NCBI GenBank assembly: GCA_024760525.1
Contig: CP060499.1
Location: forward strand, 1,302,001 to 1,366,000
Source: Nitrospira sp.
GTDB taxonomy: Bacteria; Nitrospirota; Nitrospiria; Nitrospirales; Nitrospiraceae
Direction of reading: 5' to 3'
DNA: 64,000 nucleotides
The translations under genes and the position numbers were made by a program. Numbering within the stretch: the stretch's first letter is position 1; each line of letters begins with the position of its first letter. Positions 49,576-58,461 of this stretch are shown here, piece by piece. Below the pieces are notes generated by a model. The model worked only from the letters and a program-made list of their open reading frames with translations. It was not told where the DNA came from and made no database searches.

Positions 49576-51771
49576 TTAGACTCTCCACAGTTCCGCTTCA
49601 AATTCAGGACCCGGCACCGTGAGGACGGCAGGGCGTAGACCGGGATAGCGAGCCACTTCGAGCCCATGCTCCCGTATGACGATCGACATCTGAACTGTAT
49701 GCCCTTGCTCCAGGTGAAGCTCTTTCCAGGGGACGGCCAGCTCGAGAATCGAGCGGGAGGCGATCGATCCATAGGAGCCGCTCTCCTCCCAGGTTTCCGG
49801 CTTGGTCTGGTGAGACAAAAGAAATTCCCCCGGCGAAGCGAGAGCAAAGGTGACCCGAAACGTCGATTGAGGTCCCTGCAACGTGATATCGACTTCCAGA
49901 CCTTCTTTCTTGGCGCTGGTCTCGTCCGGATCGAATCGCATCACAAATTGGTCTAAGGTCCAACCGAAGTGAATTGCGATGAACAGTCCGTCGGCTTTCC
50001 ACATGGCTCCAAGAGGAGGCTGGGTGTTGATGCGGCCTGCCCCACGCCACTCGAAAAAGTCCGTCACCATTCCGTCGATCCTGGGGTTGAGCAGCGCGAC
50101 CGGCTGTTGCACCACGTCGGATTCGGAGACCGTCGTGAGGTGGCAGATCGGATGGTTCAATTGCGCGGGAGGCGGCAGACCCATGTGTGTCCAGACGTTG
50201 CGGAGATGAGTCCGAAAGAGCCGGTCGAATTCCGGTTTAAAATCGGTATCGAAATCGTCCCCGTACCACCAGAACCAGTCGCTGCCTTCCGCGGCGTACA
50301 GCTCTCGCCACGCCGCCTGCGCGCGATCAGGGGAAAGATTCGGAGCTAGCTCCATCAGCCGTGTGCGGGTGTGACCGAGAAGATCCCACCCGCGATTGTC
50401 TTCGTGGTGTCCGATCCAGATCTTATAGTCTGAGTTGATCCAAGAACCGGAATGGAGGCCGGGTAAATGCTGGCTGGGCGGAACCGCCGCGATCGCGTCG
50501 GAAATAGTCGAAGCCTGGACGGCGATCTGCCCGGGCTTCTCCAAATGGCGGCTGGTCAAGCTTTCATACAGAAGCGAAAGAAACCGCTCACCGCCGTCGT
50601 GATAATGTTCCCAAGGGTTTTCGCCGTCCAAAATAACGGCGATGAGGACCCGATCTTGCGGCGCATCATGGATGATGCTCCGGAGCCGCCGCGTGACATC
50701 CTCGGCAGCGGACTCGGGTGTTGTCTTATGGTAGACGAATCCGAACGCGTCGGAGATCTCCCGGTCGCGGAAGAGGATGGTGAGGGATTGTTCGGCTTCG
50801 CCGATATGGTACGGTTGGTAGAGGGCCGACTGTCGGTGCCACGGCCGGCCACCCATCGCTAGGGTGCGAGCGAGGATGCCTTCATCGGTCGCCAGCCAGC
50901 GCAGGCCGGCCTGATGAACGAGAAGAAGCATTTCGGGACAGACCGATCCCTCAGAAGGCCACAGGCCGGTCGGGGGGCGCCCGAAGGTCTGGTGGTGGAA
51001 ACCGACGGCCTCCCGAAGTTGGACCGACGCGTCTTCAGGCGCACGGAAGCGCGCCGGGAGGGGGAGGTCCGGTCTGGCGCGCCGGTTGATGTCCGTATCG
51101 ATGACCAGCGGCAGAATAGGATGAAAAAAAGGAGTCGTGGTGAGTTCAATTTGACCACGCTCCATGAGCGCCCGATACCTGGGCACGATTTCCTGCACGG
51201 CAGCGCGTTGGAGCGCCAACATTTCCTGTTTCTCGTCCTCTGTGAAGCCGCGATTTTTCTGGCGCAGCGCGGCCAGTCGGGGATACTGTCGGACAGTGCC
51301 GTACCCGAACCAGGCAAGGTTGTGCCACACCTGCAGGTCCAACAGTTCTTGCGTGGAAAATTGACGAGCGACGCGGCGCAGATCGTCCCCATGGACTTCC
51401 AGTCCGCGTTTGACCAGTAATTCATGGTACCGTGGGTAGGGGCGTACCATCGTCGCCCAATTGGCCGAAAAGAAATGCCGGATCAGAAAAGCTTTTTCCT
51501 CAAGGGTCAGGCCGGCCGCCGGTCGCTGCGCGTGTTCAAGAAACAGATCGAGCACCGTACCGGTCGCGATTTCCTGAAGTTGTAAGAGGAGCGATGGGGT
51601 AAAATTGAACGTCGATCTGACGTCCGGAAATTGCTCCAGGAGATACGCCATATCATAATAGGCTTTGGTCGCATGGAGACGCACCCACGGCATGCTGGCC
51701 GATCCCGCCAACGGGTCGGTGTAGTACGGCTGGTGCATATGCCAGAAGAAGCAGACGTGGACGTGCTTCAT
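49576..51771 (-). CDS. Glycoside hydrolase family 57 protein
   Basis: 731 residues from MKHVHVCFFWHMHQ at 51771, with GAAGGGA upstream; the frame is open further to a TTG. The first conserved GH57 block is HMHQPYY, the second TTTPFFHPILPLVID, the third WPSEGSV, and the fourth (acid) in VILDGENPWEHY. The C-terminal 250 residues are a separate helical and beta part. GH57 enzymes are alpha-glucan amylases, 4-alpha-glucanotransferases, branching enzymes or amylopullulanases. The intracellular location (no signal peptide) and galT next to it suggest glycogen or trehalose-glucan metabolism. Confidence 0.9.
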   Translation of the reverse strand: MKHVHVCFFWHMHQPYYTDPLAGSASMPWVRLHATKAYYDMAYLLEQFPDVRSTFNFTPSLLLQLQEIATGTVLDLFLEHAQRPAAGLTLEEKAFLIRHFFSANWATMVRPYPRYHELLVKRGLEVHGDDLRRVARQFSTQELLDLQVWHNLAWFGYGTVRQYPRLAALRQKNRGFTEDEKQEMLALQRAAVQEIVPRYRALMERGQIELTTTPFFHPILPLVIDTDINRRARPDLPLPARFRAPEDASVQLREAVGFHHQTFGRPPTGLWPSEGSVCPEMLLLVHQAGLRWLATDEGILARTLAMGGRPWHRQSALYQPYHIGEAEQSLTILFRDREISDAFGFVYHKTTPESAAEDVTRRLRSIIHDAPQDRVLIAVILDGENPWEHYHDGGERFLSLLYESLTSRHLEKPGQIAVQASTISDAIAAVPPSQHLPGLHSGSWINSDYKIWIGHHEDNRGWDLLGHTRTRLMELAPNLSPDRAQAAWRELYAAEGSDWFWWYGDDFDTDFKPEFDRLFRTHLRNVWTHMGLPPPAQLNHPICHLTTVSESDVVQQPVALLNPRIDGMVTDFFEWRGAGRINTQPPLGAMWKADGLFIAIHFGWTLDQFVMRFDPDETSAKKEGLEVDITLQGPQSTFRVTFALASPGEFLLSHQTKPETWEESGSYGSIASRSILELAVPWKELHLEQGHTVQMSIVIREHGLEVARYPGLRPAVLTVPGPEFEAELWRV

Positions 51772-51873
51772 CGAGAACGATTTCCCTTCATTTTTTGGCA
51801 GTATGTCATAGGGAGTATAGGCCTGCAATCAATGAGCCTGATTTTCCATGAGCCGCGGTTGAAGGAATAGACG

Positions 51874-52275
51874 ATGATCTTCTTGCGTTACTGGGGGCCC
51901 GTGTGTGCGTATGCGGCGTTCATTTTTTATATGTCATCTCAGTCTCATCCCGAGGAACATCTGCCTTCGTTCATCAAACTGTTCAGTGACAAGGTGATCC
52001 ATGTCGCGGCCTATGCGGTCATGGGTGCGTTGTGCTATCGGGCTCTTCGCAGCACCCGAGGAGACTGGTGGAAGCAGCAGGCGATTCCGGTGGCCATTCT
52101 ACTCGCCTCGTTGTATGGGATCACCGACGAGATCCACCAATCGTTCGTTCCTTTTCGGGACTCGAGTTGGCTCGATTGGCTGGCCGATACGATCGGAGGG
52201 ACGATCGGAGCGATCGCCATGCATTGGGTGTTCAATCTCAAGCCCGTGAACTCTCTTCCGGAAGCCCAGCCGTAA
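51874..52275 (+). CDS. VanZ-family membrane protein
   Basis: 133 residues with about four transmembrane helices. VanZ features: FIFYMSSQSHPEE near the N-terminus, DKVIHVAAYAVMGALCYRALR, and DEIHQSFVPFRDSSWLDWLADTIGG, which is the core signature. Function of the family is not clear; VanZ itself raises teicoplanin resistance. In the orientation of, and 68 bp before, amgK-murU, so linked to cell-wall recycling or maintenance. Divergent from the GH57 gene. Confidence 0.87.
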   Translation: MIFLRYWGPVCAYAAFIFYMSSQSHPEEHLPSFIKLFSDKVIHVAAYAVMGALCYRALRSTRGDWWKQQAIPVAILLASLYGITDEIHQSFVPFRDSSWLDWLADTIGGTIGAIAMHWVFNLKPVNSLPEAQP

Positions 52276-52343
52276 CATCGATCATCGATCAAATCCGACG
52301 TCTTCGTGACAAGTCGCAGGACGCTCGCTATAATTTGCCGACT

Positions 52344-53447
52344 ATGCCGACGGCCGACACGACTCCTTCCAAGGCTCCGCTGTCTCCACCGGATCACAAA
52401 CATATCGCAAAGGCTGTCGAGACTCATCTACCGCCGGGTCTCGTCTTGAAGACCGTGACGCCGTTGGCGGGCGACGCCTCCAACCGGCGCTACTATCGAG
52501 CGACCCTTACAGGCGGGCCGCCGCATTCCGTCATCGTCATGCAGTTGGCTGAACCGGAAGGGTTCAAGCAATCCGAAGAGGCGGTGAGCGGCTCGATGCA
52601 TCCGATCTCAGAGCTGCCGTTCGTCAACATCATGTCGCATTTGGCTAAAATAAATGTCCCCGTGCCCGCGCTCCACTACTATGATCAATCCGGCGGACTG
52701 CTCTATCTGGAAGATTTCGGAGATGTGACCCTGGCGGAGGCCGTCAGCCGCGCGGATGCGCCAGGCCTGGAGTCCCGCTATAAGCAGGCCATCAATGTCC
52801 TGGTGCAGATGCAGATCAAGGCGACGACGCCGGCGGATCCGAAATGTTTGGCGTTTCACCGGAGTTTCGACGTGCCGTTGCTGATGTGGGAGTTCGAGCA
52901 CTTCCTTGAGTATGGGGTTGCGGCGCGCAACGGAACGCCGTTGTCCGACGCGGATGCGTCGGCCATTCGCCGTGGGTTCGAGAACATTGCGGAACAATTG
53001 GCCGCCCAGCCGCGCGTGTTCACGCATCGCGACTATCATTCACGCAATTTGATGGTGGATGGACTGCGGCTTGGGGTGATCGACTTCCAGGACGCCTTGA
53101 TGGGGCCGGCCACCTATGATCTGGCGTCGCTCCTGCGAGATGCCTACATTCAACTCGATGAAACCCTCGTCGACGATTTGGTGAACTACTATCTCGATCA
53201 ACTGGCCGAGCGGCGTGTCGTTTGGACCAATCGCGCCGCATTCCGGCGCCTGGTCGATCTCACGAGCATTCAGCGGAATCTGAAGGCGGCCGGCCGGTTC
53301 GTCTACATCGATCGGGTCAAGGGCAACTCGAAATTCTTGGCCGATATTCCCCGCGTCTTGAGTTACGTCAAACGCAATCTTCACAAATATCCGGAGTTGG
53401 AGACGCTCCGGAGACACCTCACCCCCTATGTGCCGGAACTGCAATGA
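52344..53447 (+). CDS. amgK: N-acetylmuramate/N-acetylglucosamine kinase
   Basis: 367 residues from the ATG at 52344; the frame is open upstream inside the VanZ gene but without similarity. APH-like kinase fold: GDASNRRYYRA (P-loop-like, near 47), VIVMQLAEPEG, GGLLYLEDFGDVTL, then the catalytic loop HRDYHSRNLMVDG and GVIDFQDALMGPATYDLASLLRDAYI. This wording is very close to AmgK enzymes that phosphorylate MurNAc at C1. The next gene, 46 bp on, encodes the matching MurU, strengthening the call. Confidence 0.9.
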   Translation: MPTADTTPSKAPLSPPDHKHIAKAVETHLPPGLVLKTVTPLAGDASNRRYYRATLTGGPPHSVIVMQLAEPEGFKQSEEAVSGSMHPISELPFVNIMSHLAKINVPVPALHYYDQSGGLLYLEDFGDVTLAEAVSRADAPGLESRYKQAINVLVQMQIKATTPADPKCLAFHRSFDVPLLMWEFEHFLEYGVAARNGTPLSDADASAIRRGFENIAEQLAAQPRVFTHRDYHSRNLMVDGLRLGVIDFQDALMGPATYDLASLLRDAYIQLDETLVDDLVNYYLDQLAERRVVWTNRAAFRRLVDLTSIQRNLKAAGRFVYIDRVKGNSKFLADIPRVLSYVKRNLHKYPELETLRRHLTPYVPELQ

Positions 53448-53493
53448 CCGGTGAAGTGTAAGGCGTGAGGGTGAGGACGCCTTAGAGGGTCTT

Positions 53494-54252
53494 ATGAAGG
53501 CCATGATCCTTGCGGCTGGTCTTGGAACCCGTCTCAGGCCGTTGACCAACACCATTCCTAAACCATTGCTGCCGGTCGGCGGCACTCCGCTTATCGTCTG
53601 GAACGTCCTGCTACTGAAAAGACATGGATTTGATCAGATCGTCGTCAACCTTCATTATTTGGGTCCGATGATCGAACAGGCCTTGGGCAACGGCTCAAAA
53701 TACGGGGTTCGGATCGTGTATTCACACGAACCAGTCATTCTGGGAACGGGTGGGGGAATCAAACAGGCCGAGCCTCATTTTTCAGAGGAACCGGTGTTGG
53801 TCCTCAATGGGGATACGCTCGTGGAACTGGATCTCGGAGCGCTCCGTGATTTTCACCTCAGGCGACAAGCGGCGGCGACGCTGGTGCTGCGTGAGGATGC
53901 GGACGCAGTCCAGTGGGGGTTGGTGGAGGTGGGAGACAACGATCGGATCCTGCGCATCACGGGAAAAGGCCGCGTTGGTTCCTTCCCAACGGTGCCACGC
54001 ATGTTCGCCGGGATTCACATCTTGGATCCCCGGCTCCTCCGGCAGGTTCCGAAGGGGGAGGCTTCTTCGATTATCGATCCCTATGTTGCCGCCATCGAGC
54101 GCGGAGAAACAGTCCTCGGCTATGACCTGCACGGCTACTGGTCGGATGTCGGAACAGTCGGACGCTACGCGCAAGCTGAGAAGGATGCCCGAGCAGGACT
54201 GATTCGTCTGGAAGACCGCGCCCCTCTCGAACCGCGTCTTCCTCGCAGCTGA
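53494..54252 (+). CDS. murU: N-acetylmuramate-1-phosphate uridylyltransferase
   Basis: 252 residues. Nucleotidyltransferase with MKAMILAAGLGTRLRPLTNTIPKPLLPVGG at the N-terminus and VLVLNGDTLVELDL as the metal-binding Asp site. HSYWSDVGT-type ending (GYWSDVGTVGRY) is typical. With AmgK it makes UDP-MurNAc from recycled MurNAc, bypassing de novo MurA/MurB. GlmU or RmlA are alternatives for this fold, but the length and the amgK neighbour favour MurU. Convergent with the NtrC-type gene. Confidence 0.88.
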   Translation: MKAMILAAGLGTRLRPLTNTIPKPLLPVGGTPLIVWNVLLLKRHGFDQIVVNLHYLGPMIEQALGNGSKYGVRIVYSHEPVILGTGGGIKQAEPHFSEEPVLVLNGDTLVELDLGALRDFHLRRQAAATLVLREDADAVQWGLVEVGDNDRILRITGKGRVGSFPTVPRMFAGIHILDPRLLRQVPKGEASSIIDPYVAAIERGETVLGYDLHGYWSDVGTVGRYAQAEKDARAGLIRLEDRAPLEPRLPRS

Positions 54253-54309
54253 GTTGGGTCTCGGTCGAGCCACGTCGCTCGGCCGATAACCGATGGCTCG
54301 GTGGTTGCT

Positions 54310-55674
54310 CTAATCCTTTTGCTGTTTGAGCAGTCGGGCGAGATAGGTTCGCTGGAGCTTCAGTGATTCGGCCGCCTTCGTCTGATTACCGTCCGCCCGT
54401 TCCATCGCACGCGTGATGATGTAGCGGCTGTGTTGTTCCATCGATTCGTGGTAAGGCAGGTCCAGATACGGCAATGCGGGATCATTGTTCCCCCGGAGAT
54501 TGGCATCATCCGCCAGCAGGGCCAGCATGTCCGGCTCAATCGTGTCCTTTGGACTCAAGACGACGGCCCGCGCGATGACATTGTCCAACTCCCGAATGTT
54601 TCCCGGCCACGGATAACGGGTCAACGTATCCAGCGTCGCCCCGCTGAGCGTCATGCCCGGTCGCTTCGCATCTCTCGCATGGCGCTCCAGGAAGAACTGC
54701 GCGAGGGCTGTCACATCTCCCTGCCGCTCACGAAGCGGCGGCAACGTCAGGGTCACGACGTTGAGCCGGAAATACAGATCTTCGCGGAACTGGCCCACCC
54801 TCACGGCCTGCCGGAGCTCCTTGTTGGTTGCGGCGATAATGCGAATGTTCACCGAGACCGTCTTGGATCCGCCCACTCGTTGGAACTCCCGGTCTTGCAG
54901 GACCCGGAGCAGCTTGGCTTGCAGGGGCAGCGACATGTCTCCGATCTCGTCGAGGAACACGGTTCCCCCGTCGGCCATTTCCAGCTTTCCCTTTTGCTGC
55001 CGGTCCGCCCCTGTGAACGCGCCGCGTTCGTGGCCGAACAGTTCGTTCTCGAGGAGCGTCTCCGTCAACGCGACGCAGTTGATGACGACAAGCGGCATGG
55101 TGCTCCGAGGGCTCCACTGATGGATCGATCGAGCAAAGAGTTCCTTTCCGGTCCCGCTTTGGCCGAGAAGCAAGACGCTCGCATCGGACTTCGCGGCTCG
55201 TTGCGCCGCGTCCACGACGGATCGTACGGACGGGCTGTTCCCGACGATGGCGGCGTAACGGCTGTCGACCTCGGAACGAAGATACGCGACTTGCCGTTGC
55301 AGCGAGTCCCGCTCCAAAGCCTTGCGGATCACGATCAGGAGATGGTCTTTGTCGAGGGGTTTGGTCAGGAAGTCGTACGCCCCTTCTTTCATGGCTTCCA
55401 CGGCCGCTTCAATGGATCCATGCGCCGTCATGACGATGACGGGAAGGTTCTCCGCCGGTTTCATCTGCGAAAGACGCCTGAGCACGTCGAGACCCGAGAG
55501 CCTGGGCAGCGACAGATCCAGCAGGACGAGTTGGGGAGACTCGTGAACGATCTGATCCAGCGCCTGCTGCCCCTCCGATGCCATGACGGTTTCGTACCCG
55601 GACGCCTGTAACCGATCCTCGAGCATCAGGACGATGTCGGGGTCATCGTCGACGATAAGAATCTTCGCGTTCAT
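54310..55674 (-). CDS. NtrC-family sigma-54-dependent response regulator
   Basis: 454 residues. Receiver domain 1-120 with phospho-acceptor Asp 53 (QLVLLDLSLPRLSG). AAA+ domain with Walker A GQSGTGKE (171-178) and the sigma-54 contact loop GAFTGA (218-223), Walker B GGTVFLDEIGDM. A C-terminal helix-turn-helix (about 410-450, GNQTKAAESLKLQRTYLARLLKQ). Activates sigma-54 promoters after phosphorylation. No histidine kinase gene is adjacent, so its partner is elsewhere. Targets cannot be told from the window. Confidence 0.94.
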   Translation of the reverse strand: MNAKILIVDDDPDIVLMLEDRLQASGYETVMASEGQQALDQIVHESPQLVLLDLSLPRLSGLDVLRRLSQMKPAENLPVIVMTAHGSIEAAVEAMKEGAYDFLTKPLDKDHLLIVIRKALERDSLQRQVAYLRSEVDSRYAAIVGNSPSVRSVVDAAQRAAKSDASVLLLGQSGTGKELFARSIHQWSPRSTMPLVVINCVALTETLLENELFGHERGAFTGADRQQKGKLEMADGGTVFLDEIGDMSLPLQAKLLRVLQDREFQRVGGSKTVSVNIRIIAATNKELRQAVRVGQFREDLYFRLNVVTLTLPPLRERQGDVTALAQFFLERHARDAKRPGMTLSGATLDTLTRYPWPGNIRELDNVIARAVVLSPKDTIEPDMLALLADDANLRGNNDPALPYLDLPYHESMEQHSRYIITRAMERADGNQTKAAESLKLQRTYLARLLKQQKD

Positions 55675-55781
55675 ACTCCGGCTCGTGAGGCGTGAGAGGT
55701 TACCTGTGAGGCGCGGGTCTCAATGCATTGTTTAGGCGACATCTATCCCATCTTCCTTCATCTGAGGCTTCACCCAACCCC

Positions 55782-57107
55782 TCACGGATTCTCCATGACA
55801 TTGATGACGAGTCCCGTCAACGGCTTCGGGTAAAAGTATGTGGATTTGTGCGGCATCCGTTCGCCGGCCGCCGCGACGGCTTGCACTTCACTGACCTTGG
55901 TGGCGTTAAGGAGAAACGCGCCTGTCCCTGTTCCTCGAGCCACCCAATCGAGCGCTTCGTGATCATCTTTCGTGTACAGAATGGCTTCCTGCTCCTGTTG
56001 AGTCGGGCAAAGCTTGGTCACGATGAGCTGTTGAAGTAGAGAGACGTCAAGCTTGGTCCGAGGTGATGCCTGCGCAGAGGGCCGATGCGCCGGTTTCAGC
56101 GTTAGGGTGACGTATCGCTCATCGCCTTGCCGGGTCAGGCCGAACACCGGCGCGCTCTTTCCTTCCGTCCTCAATGCGGTCAGAAACTGGTGGCGCGTCT
56201 GACTCTGTGTAGACGGAGTATAGGGAAACTCTCGGAACTCGAACATCTCGCCGAGCGACTGCTTGATCTGGTCCAGAGAGGGCAGTGGAGTGGTCGTTAC
56301 CCGGTGTGTCGGCAACACCGTCAACCCCGGATCTTCAAGCTGGGAGAGCAACATCAATACTGAGTCGTAAGGCCGGAGCCCGGCCTGAGTGCTGTCCTGT
56401 TGTCGACGGAGTTTTTGATAGTTCAACGCGGTCTCATAGCGGTGATGACCGTCTGCAATGAACAGCGGCTTACTCCGCATCGTATCGGTCATCTGTCCGA
56501 GGACGGCCGCATCGGTCACGGCCCACAGACGTTCGCGGCAGCCGGCATCGTCTTGAAAATCGTAGAGCGCGGGTTTGCCCTTTACCTCGGCCTCCAGGAG
56601 TCCCATGATGACACCGAGCGGATCGGAGTAGAGGGACCAGATCGGACTGAAGTTCGTCCGGCAGGCTTCGATGAGGTTCAGGCGATCGGTTTTCGCCGCC
56701 GCGCGCGTGTTCTCATGCGGATAGATATGCCCGGAATCCAGGGCCTCCAGCTTGGCCAAGGCCAGGAACCCTCGTAACACCTTCTTGGGCGCATCCGGCG
56801 CTGAGTAGGGAGGGCTGTATTCAATCGTATGGTAATAAACTGCCGGCCGCTCATCGCGTTTGAGGATGCCGTCCTTGATCCAGGCCCGAAGCGCAGCGGC
56901 TGCCCGGGTGTACCGGTTATGAGCGGGACTATCACCGGTCTGGTCCAGCCCCAATTCCATGCGGATGATATTGTGGGGATGCCGGTCGTGGAGCCGCTTC
57001 TGCCCTTCCGCATCGATGATATCGTACGGTGGAGCGATCACATCCTTGATGGCGCCCACGATCGTCTGGTCGAACAAGGTACCCTGAAATGGAAAGATCT
57101 GTGACAT
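55782..57107 (-). CDS. DUF1015-family protein
   Basis: 441 residues from the ATG at 57107, with AAAGGGG upstream; the longer frame has no SD. Typical DUF1015/COG4198 pattern: VIAPPYDIIDAEGQ, HNIIRMELG, IYPHENTRA, LFIADGHHRYETALNY and KPLTGLVINV at the end. The DGHHRYE motif is thought to be catalytic or ligand binding. A role in serine or D-amino-acid metabolism has been suggested for the family; nothing here settles it. Lies upstream of the regulator on the same strand and 120 bp downstream of the polyprenyl synthase. Confidence 0.9.
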   Translation of the reverse strand: MSQIFPFQGTLFDQTIVGAIKDVIAPPYDIIDAEGQKRLHDRHPHNIIRMELGLDQTGDSPAHNRYTRAAAALRAWIKDGILKRDERPAVYYHTIEYSPPYSAPDAPKKVLRGFLALAKLEALDSGHIYPHENTRAAAKTDRLNLIEACRTNFSPIWSLYSDPLGVIMGLLEAEVKGKPALYDFQDDAGCRERLWAVTDAAVLGQMTDTMRSKPLFIADGHHRYETALNYQKLRRQQDSTQAGLRPYDSVLMLLSQLEDPGLTVLPTHRVTTTPLPSLDQIKQSLGEMFEFREFPYTPSTQSQTRHQFLTALRTEGKSAPVFGLTRQGDERYVTLTLKPAHRPSAQASPRTKLDVSLLQQLIVTKLCPTQQEQEAILYTKDDHEALDWVARGTGTGAFLLNATKVSEVQAVAAAGERMPHKSTYFYPKPLTGLVINVMENP

Positions 57108-57233
57108 GAACAGCCCCTTTGCAGTGTCGCAACAGCGACGATGGTTTAGATGGTTACAAGAGAGAGCGGGGTTCTTTCGCCTACGCCGCGCCGCTCCCAC
57201 GGCCCAGCGTACGTCCGGCTGGCGGAAAGGCAA

Positions 57234-58238
57234 TTACCGATCGCGGGTAATCATGTAATCAGCGGCGACCGACAGCGCACGCCGCGCGGTACTATCGTCG
57301 AAGCGATCGAGTTCATGCTTGGCGGCGGCGATATACGCTCGGGCGCGATCCATGGCGTAGGTGATCGACCCGAAATCGGCCATCAGCAAAAGAATGCGCT
57401 CTAGATCGGACGTGCTGAGCGTCCGAGTTTCCATGCGATCTTTGATCATCTGTCTGTCCTGCTCCGAACAATGCTGCAGCAGGTGCAGGAGCGGCAGCGT
57501 AGCCTTTCCCTGGCGGAGGTCCTGGCCGATCGTTTTTCCGAGCGACTCGCCGTTCGCGGTATAATCCAACGTATCGTCGGCAACCTGGAACGCAATGCCG
57601 AGGTACTGACCGAAGCGGAACAACGCATTCTGCTGTGTCTCCGAGGCTTCGGCCAGAATGGCGCCCATTCGGCAGGAAGCGGCGATCAATCCGGCGGTTT
57701 TGTGCTCGACGATCTTGATGTAGTCAATCTCCGGCATCGAGGGGTTTCCGTTGTAATACAGCTGAAGGACTTCACCTTCAGCCATTTTTTTACAGGCATC
57801 GGCGAGGACTTCATTGATTCCTTGACTCTGGAACTCGACGACTTTGCACATCGCCTTGGTATAGAGATAGTCGCCGACTAGAATGCTGATCTGGTTTCCC
57901 CAAACCTTTCGAGCGGTTCGCCTGCCCCTCCGAATATCGGCATCATCCACCACATCGTCGTGTAACAGGGTTGCGGTGTGAATGTATTCCACAATGCTGC
58001 CCAGCTGATGGTGCTCGGATCCCGGATACCCGCAGAGGCGGGCCGACAGGAGTAAAAGCAGGGGTCTGATGCGCTTGCCGCCGCCGCTCAAGATATGGGC
58101 GGCAACCGTGTTGACCAGGGTCACGCTGGAGTCCAGGTTCTTTCGGACTCGATCTTCAACTCCATCCAGCTCGGCGCGATAGGCTTCCCACACATCGGCC
58201 ATACTGTGCAGGGTGGCAATTACTGGACCTTGTGTCAT
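57234..58238 (-). CDS. Polyprenyl diphosphate synthase
   Basis: 334 residues. Trans-isoprenyl diphosphate synthase: first Asp-rich motif LLHDDVVDDADIRRG (Asp 94, 95 and 98), second Asp-rich motif FQVADDTLDY, with GGGKRIRPLLLLLSA at the N-terminus as the substrate loop. The small residues before the first DDxxD and the length are like long-chain (octaprenyl/heptaprenyl) synthases that make quinone side chains, rather than geranylgeranyl enzymes, but chain length cannot be read safely. Single gene in its strand; divergent from gltB. Confidence 0.93.
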   Translation of the reverse strand: MTQGPVIATLHSMADVWEAYRAELDGVEDRVRKNLDSSVTLVNTVAAHILSGGGKRIRPLLLLLSARLCGYPGSEHHQLGSIVEYIHTATLLHDDVVDDADIRRGRRTARKVWGNQISILVGDYLYTKAMCKVVEFQSQGINEVLADACKKMAEGEVLQLYYNGNPSMPEIDYIKIVEHKTAGLIAASCRMGAILAEASETQQNALFRFGQYLGIAFQVADDTLDYTANGESLGKTIGQDLRQGKATLPLLHLLQHCSEQDRQMIKDRMETRTLSTSDLERILLLMADFGSITYAMDRARAYIAAAKHELDRFDDSTARRALSVAADYMITRDR

Positions 58239-58304
58239 GCCGCGGATGGTATGGCAGCCGAGGAAATAAAGTCAAGCAAATGACGGCGATAAGAACACGC
58301 AATC

Positions 58305-58334
58305 TTGACAGAAGAATGACCCATCCAGTAAGGT
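58305..58334 (+). promoter_or_regulatory. Candidate sigma-70 promoter for gltB
   Basis: TTGACA at 58305-58310 and, 18 bp later, TAAGGT (58329-58334), with only three of six matches to the -10 consensus. It would give a leader of about 120 nt before gltB. Motif reading only; the divergent polyprenyl gene needs its own promoter in the same 220 bp. Confidence 0.3.
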
Positions 58335-58461
58335 CTGTCCCACCGTGACAATCGCCTGAGAATCGGCCTGAGGACTATGGGGTTCAATTCACCCAAAGTT
58401 TCTCTCTCGCGTCATTCTCCATTCAATAGGAAAACGCTCGATCTTTAAACGAGATAGACAC

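Noticed and set aside
54430..55611. A 393-codon plus-strand frame
   Set aside because: Antisense to the NtrC-type regulator, whose Walker A, GAFTGA and receiver motifs are intact on the minus strand.
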